Positions 34,476 through 34,912 of a stretch of DNA of 34,912 nucleotides are shown in pieces (position 1 is the stretch's first letter; every line of letters begins with the position of its first letter). The notes under the pieces were generated by a model, which worked only from the letters and a program-made list of their open reading frames with translations, made no database searches and had not been told where the DNA came from. The translations under genes were made by a program, and so were the position numbers. This DNA comes from Nitrospirota bacterium (GTDB taxonomy: Bacteria; Nitrospirota; Thermodesulfovibrionia; Thermodesulfovibrionales; JdFR-88): assembly GCA_021813405.1 (NCBI GenBank), contig JAKAKS010000001.1, forward strand, positions 1 to 34,912. Direction: 5' to 3'.

Positions 34476-34912
34476 GATTTAAACCCCTGTAAAATTACGG
34501 CTGAATAATCGCCATGCCGGAAAGATGTAAGTGAACACATACACTTTCTTTATAATAACACGCCTCAGACACTAACCGGCCCGCCCGGCCGCTTCGGGCG
34601 CGGATTACATCCGCGGACTAATGGAGATGGGATTTTATTATTCTCCCCACTTACATGCCGCCTCGCTTTGCCAGATAACGGCAAAAACCAAATCGAAAGA
34701 AATGCGGCAAGTTTCCCCCTGTTTCTATGGCAACATTTCCAGCAGACAGTGTGACTCAGGCGTACCAAGAAGGTGCTTTCAGTTACGTCCAGAAAGTGAC
34801 ATGAACGTAGGATGGCTTGCGGGTGCGTGATTTACCCTCTAACTCGCGCTACTGGCCATTCCGGTATTATGAAGGTTTCCTAAAGAATCTGGGATGTGTC
34901 CCGAATATTTTC
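34476..34912. other. Terminal 437 bases without a supported gene
   Basis: The stretch holds the MFS leader and two adjacent hairpins: CGCCCG/CGGGCG (34582-34600) and CGCGGAT/ATCCGCG (34599-34615, loop TAC). It ends with GGGATGTGTCCC (34891-34902), a short palindrome. The frames of 67-69 codons on both strands show no ribosome site or recognisable motif. Confidence 0.4.

Overview
The window is about 34.9 kb of gene-dense bacterial chromosome of moderate GC content with tightly packed operons. It suggests a Gram-negative, anaerobic or respiratory bacterium of the Nitrospirota/Desulfobacterota kind. The reasons are signal peptides for a periplasm, a c-type heme motif in a sensor kinase, a chorismate dehydratase (futalosine route to menaquinone) with a UbiD-family decarboxylase, RNase Y with a TIGR00282/YmdB-type phosphodiesterase, an exosortase-associated style glycosyltransferase, LigD-type end-joining modules and a PyrR-controlled pyrimidine operon. 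The phylum is inference only; no rRNA is present.

Layout. 1-2.8 kb (+): the 3' part of a lipoamide-dehydrogenase-like flavoenzyme, a UbiD decarboxylase and a small membrane protein. 2.75-3.97 kb (-): a family 4 glycosyltransferase. 4.0-4.4 kb: non-coding, with inverted repeats and a possible lspA-like fragment. 4.4-8.0 kb (+): a site-2 protease with CBS domains, a UPF0391 mini membrane protein, and LigD ligase and LigD polymerase as two separate genes. 8.0-10.4 kb (-): YmdB-like phosphodiesterase and RNase Y, preceded by a 0.5 kb RNA-rich leader holding a probable 6S RNA with its own promoter. 10.9-17.6 kb (+): a tight six-gene run, dcd-pyrF-pabB followed by two periplasmic binding proteins and a heme-motif histidine kinase. 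17.7-20.5 kb: a secreted protein of unknown function diverging from an ECF sigma/anti-sigma pair, with matching ECF-type promoters in front of both. 20.5-22.6 kb (-): tRNA-Val(CAC) and a DUF255 thioredoxin-fold protein. 22.7-30.6 kb (+): a PyrR-type leader/attenuator and pyrR-pyrB-pyrC-carA-(membrane protein)-carB. 30.6-31.4 kb (-): mqnA. 31.5 kb (+): a DUF1059 protein. 32-34.5 kb (-): MFS exporter and cysteine desulfurase. The last 0.44 kb has no gene that I can support.

How the genes fit together. Pyrimidine metabolism dominates: carA/carB, pyrB and pyrC make dihydroorotate, pyrF makes UMP, dcd leads toward dUMP, and pyrR with its leader closes a UMP feedback loop (pyrD and pyrE are not here). 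The most interesting parts are three. One is the binding-protein/binding-protein/heme-kinase trio, which has no transporter partners. The second is the ECF regulon with a composite anti-sigma factor. The third is the pyr leader, where terminator, ribosome site and a two-codon ORF abut pyrR.
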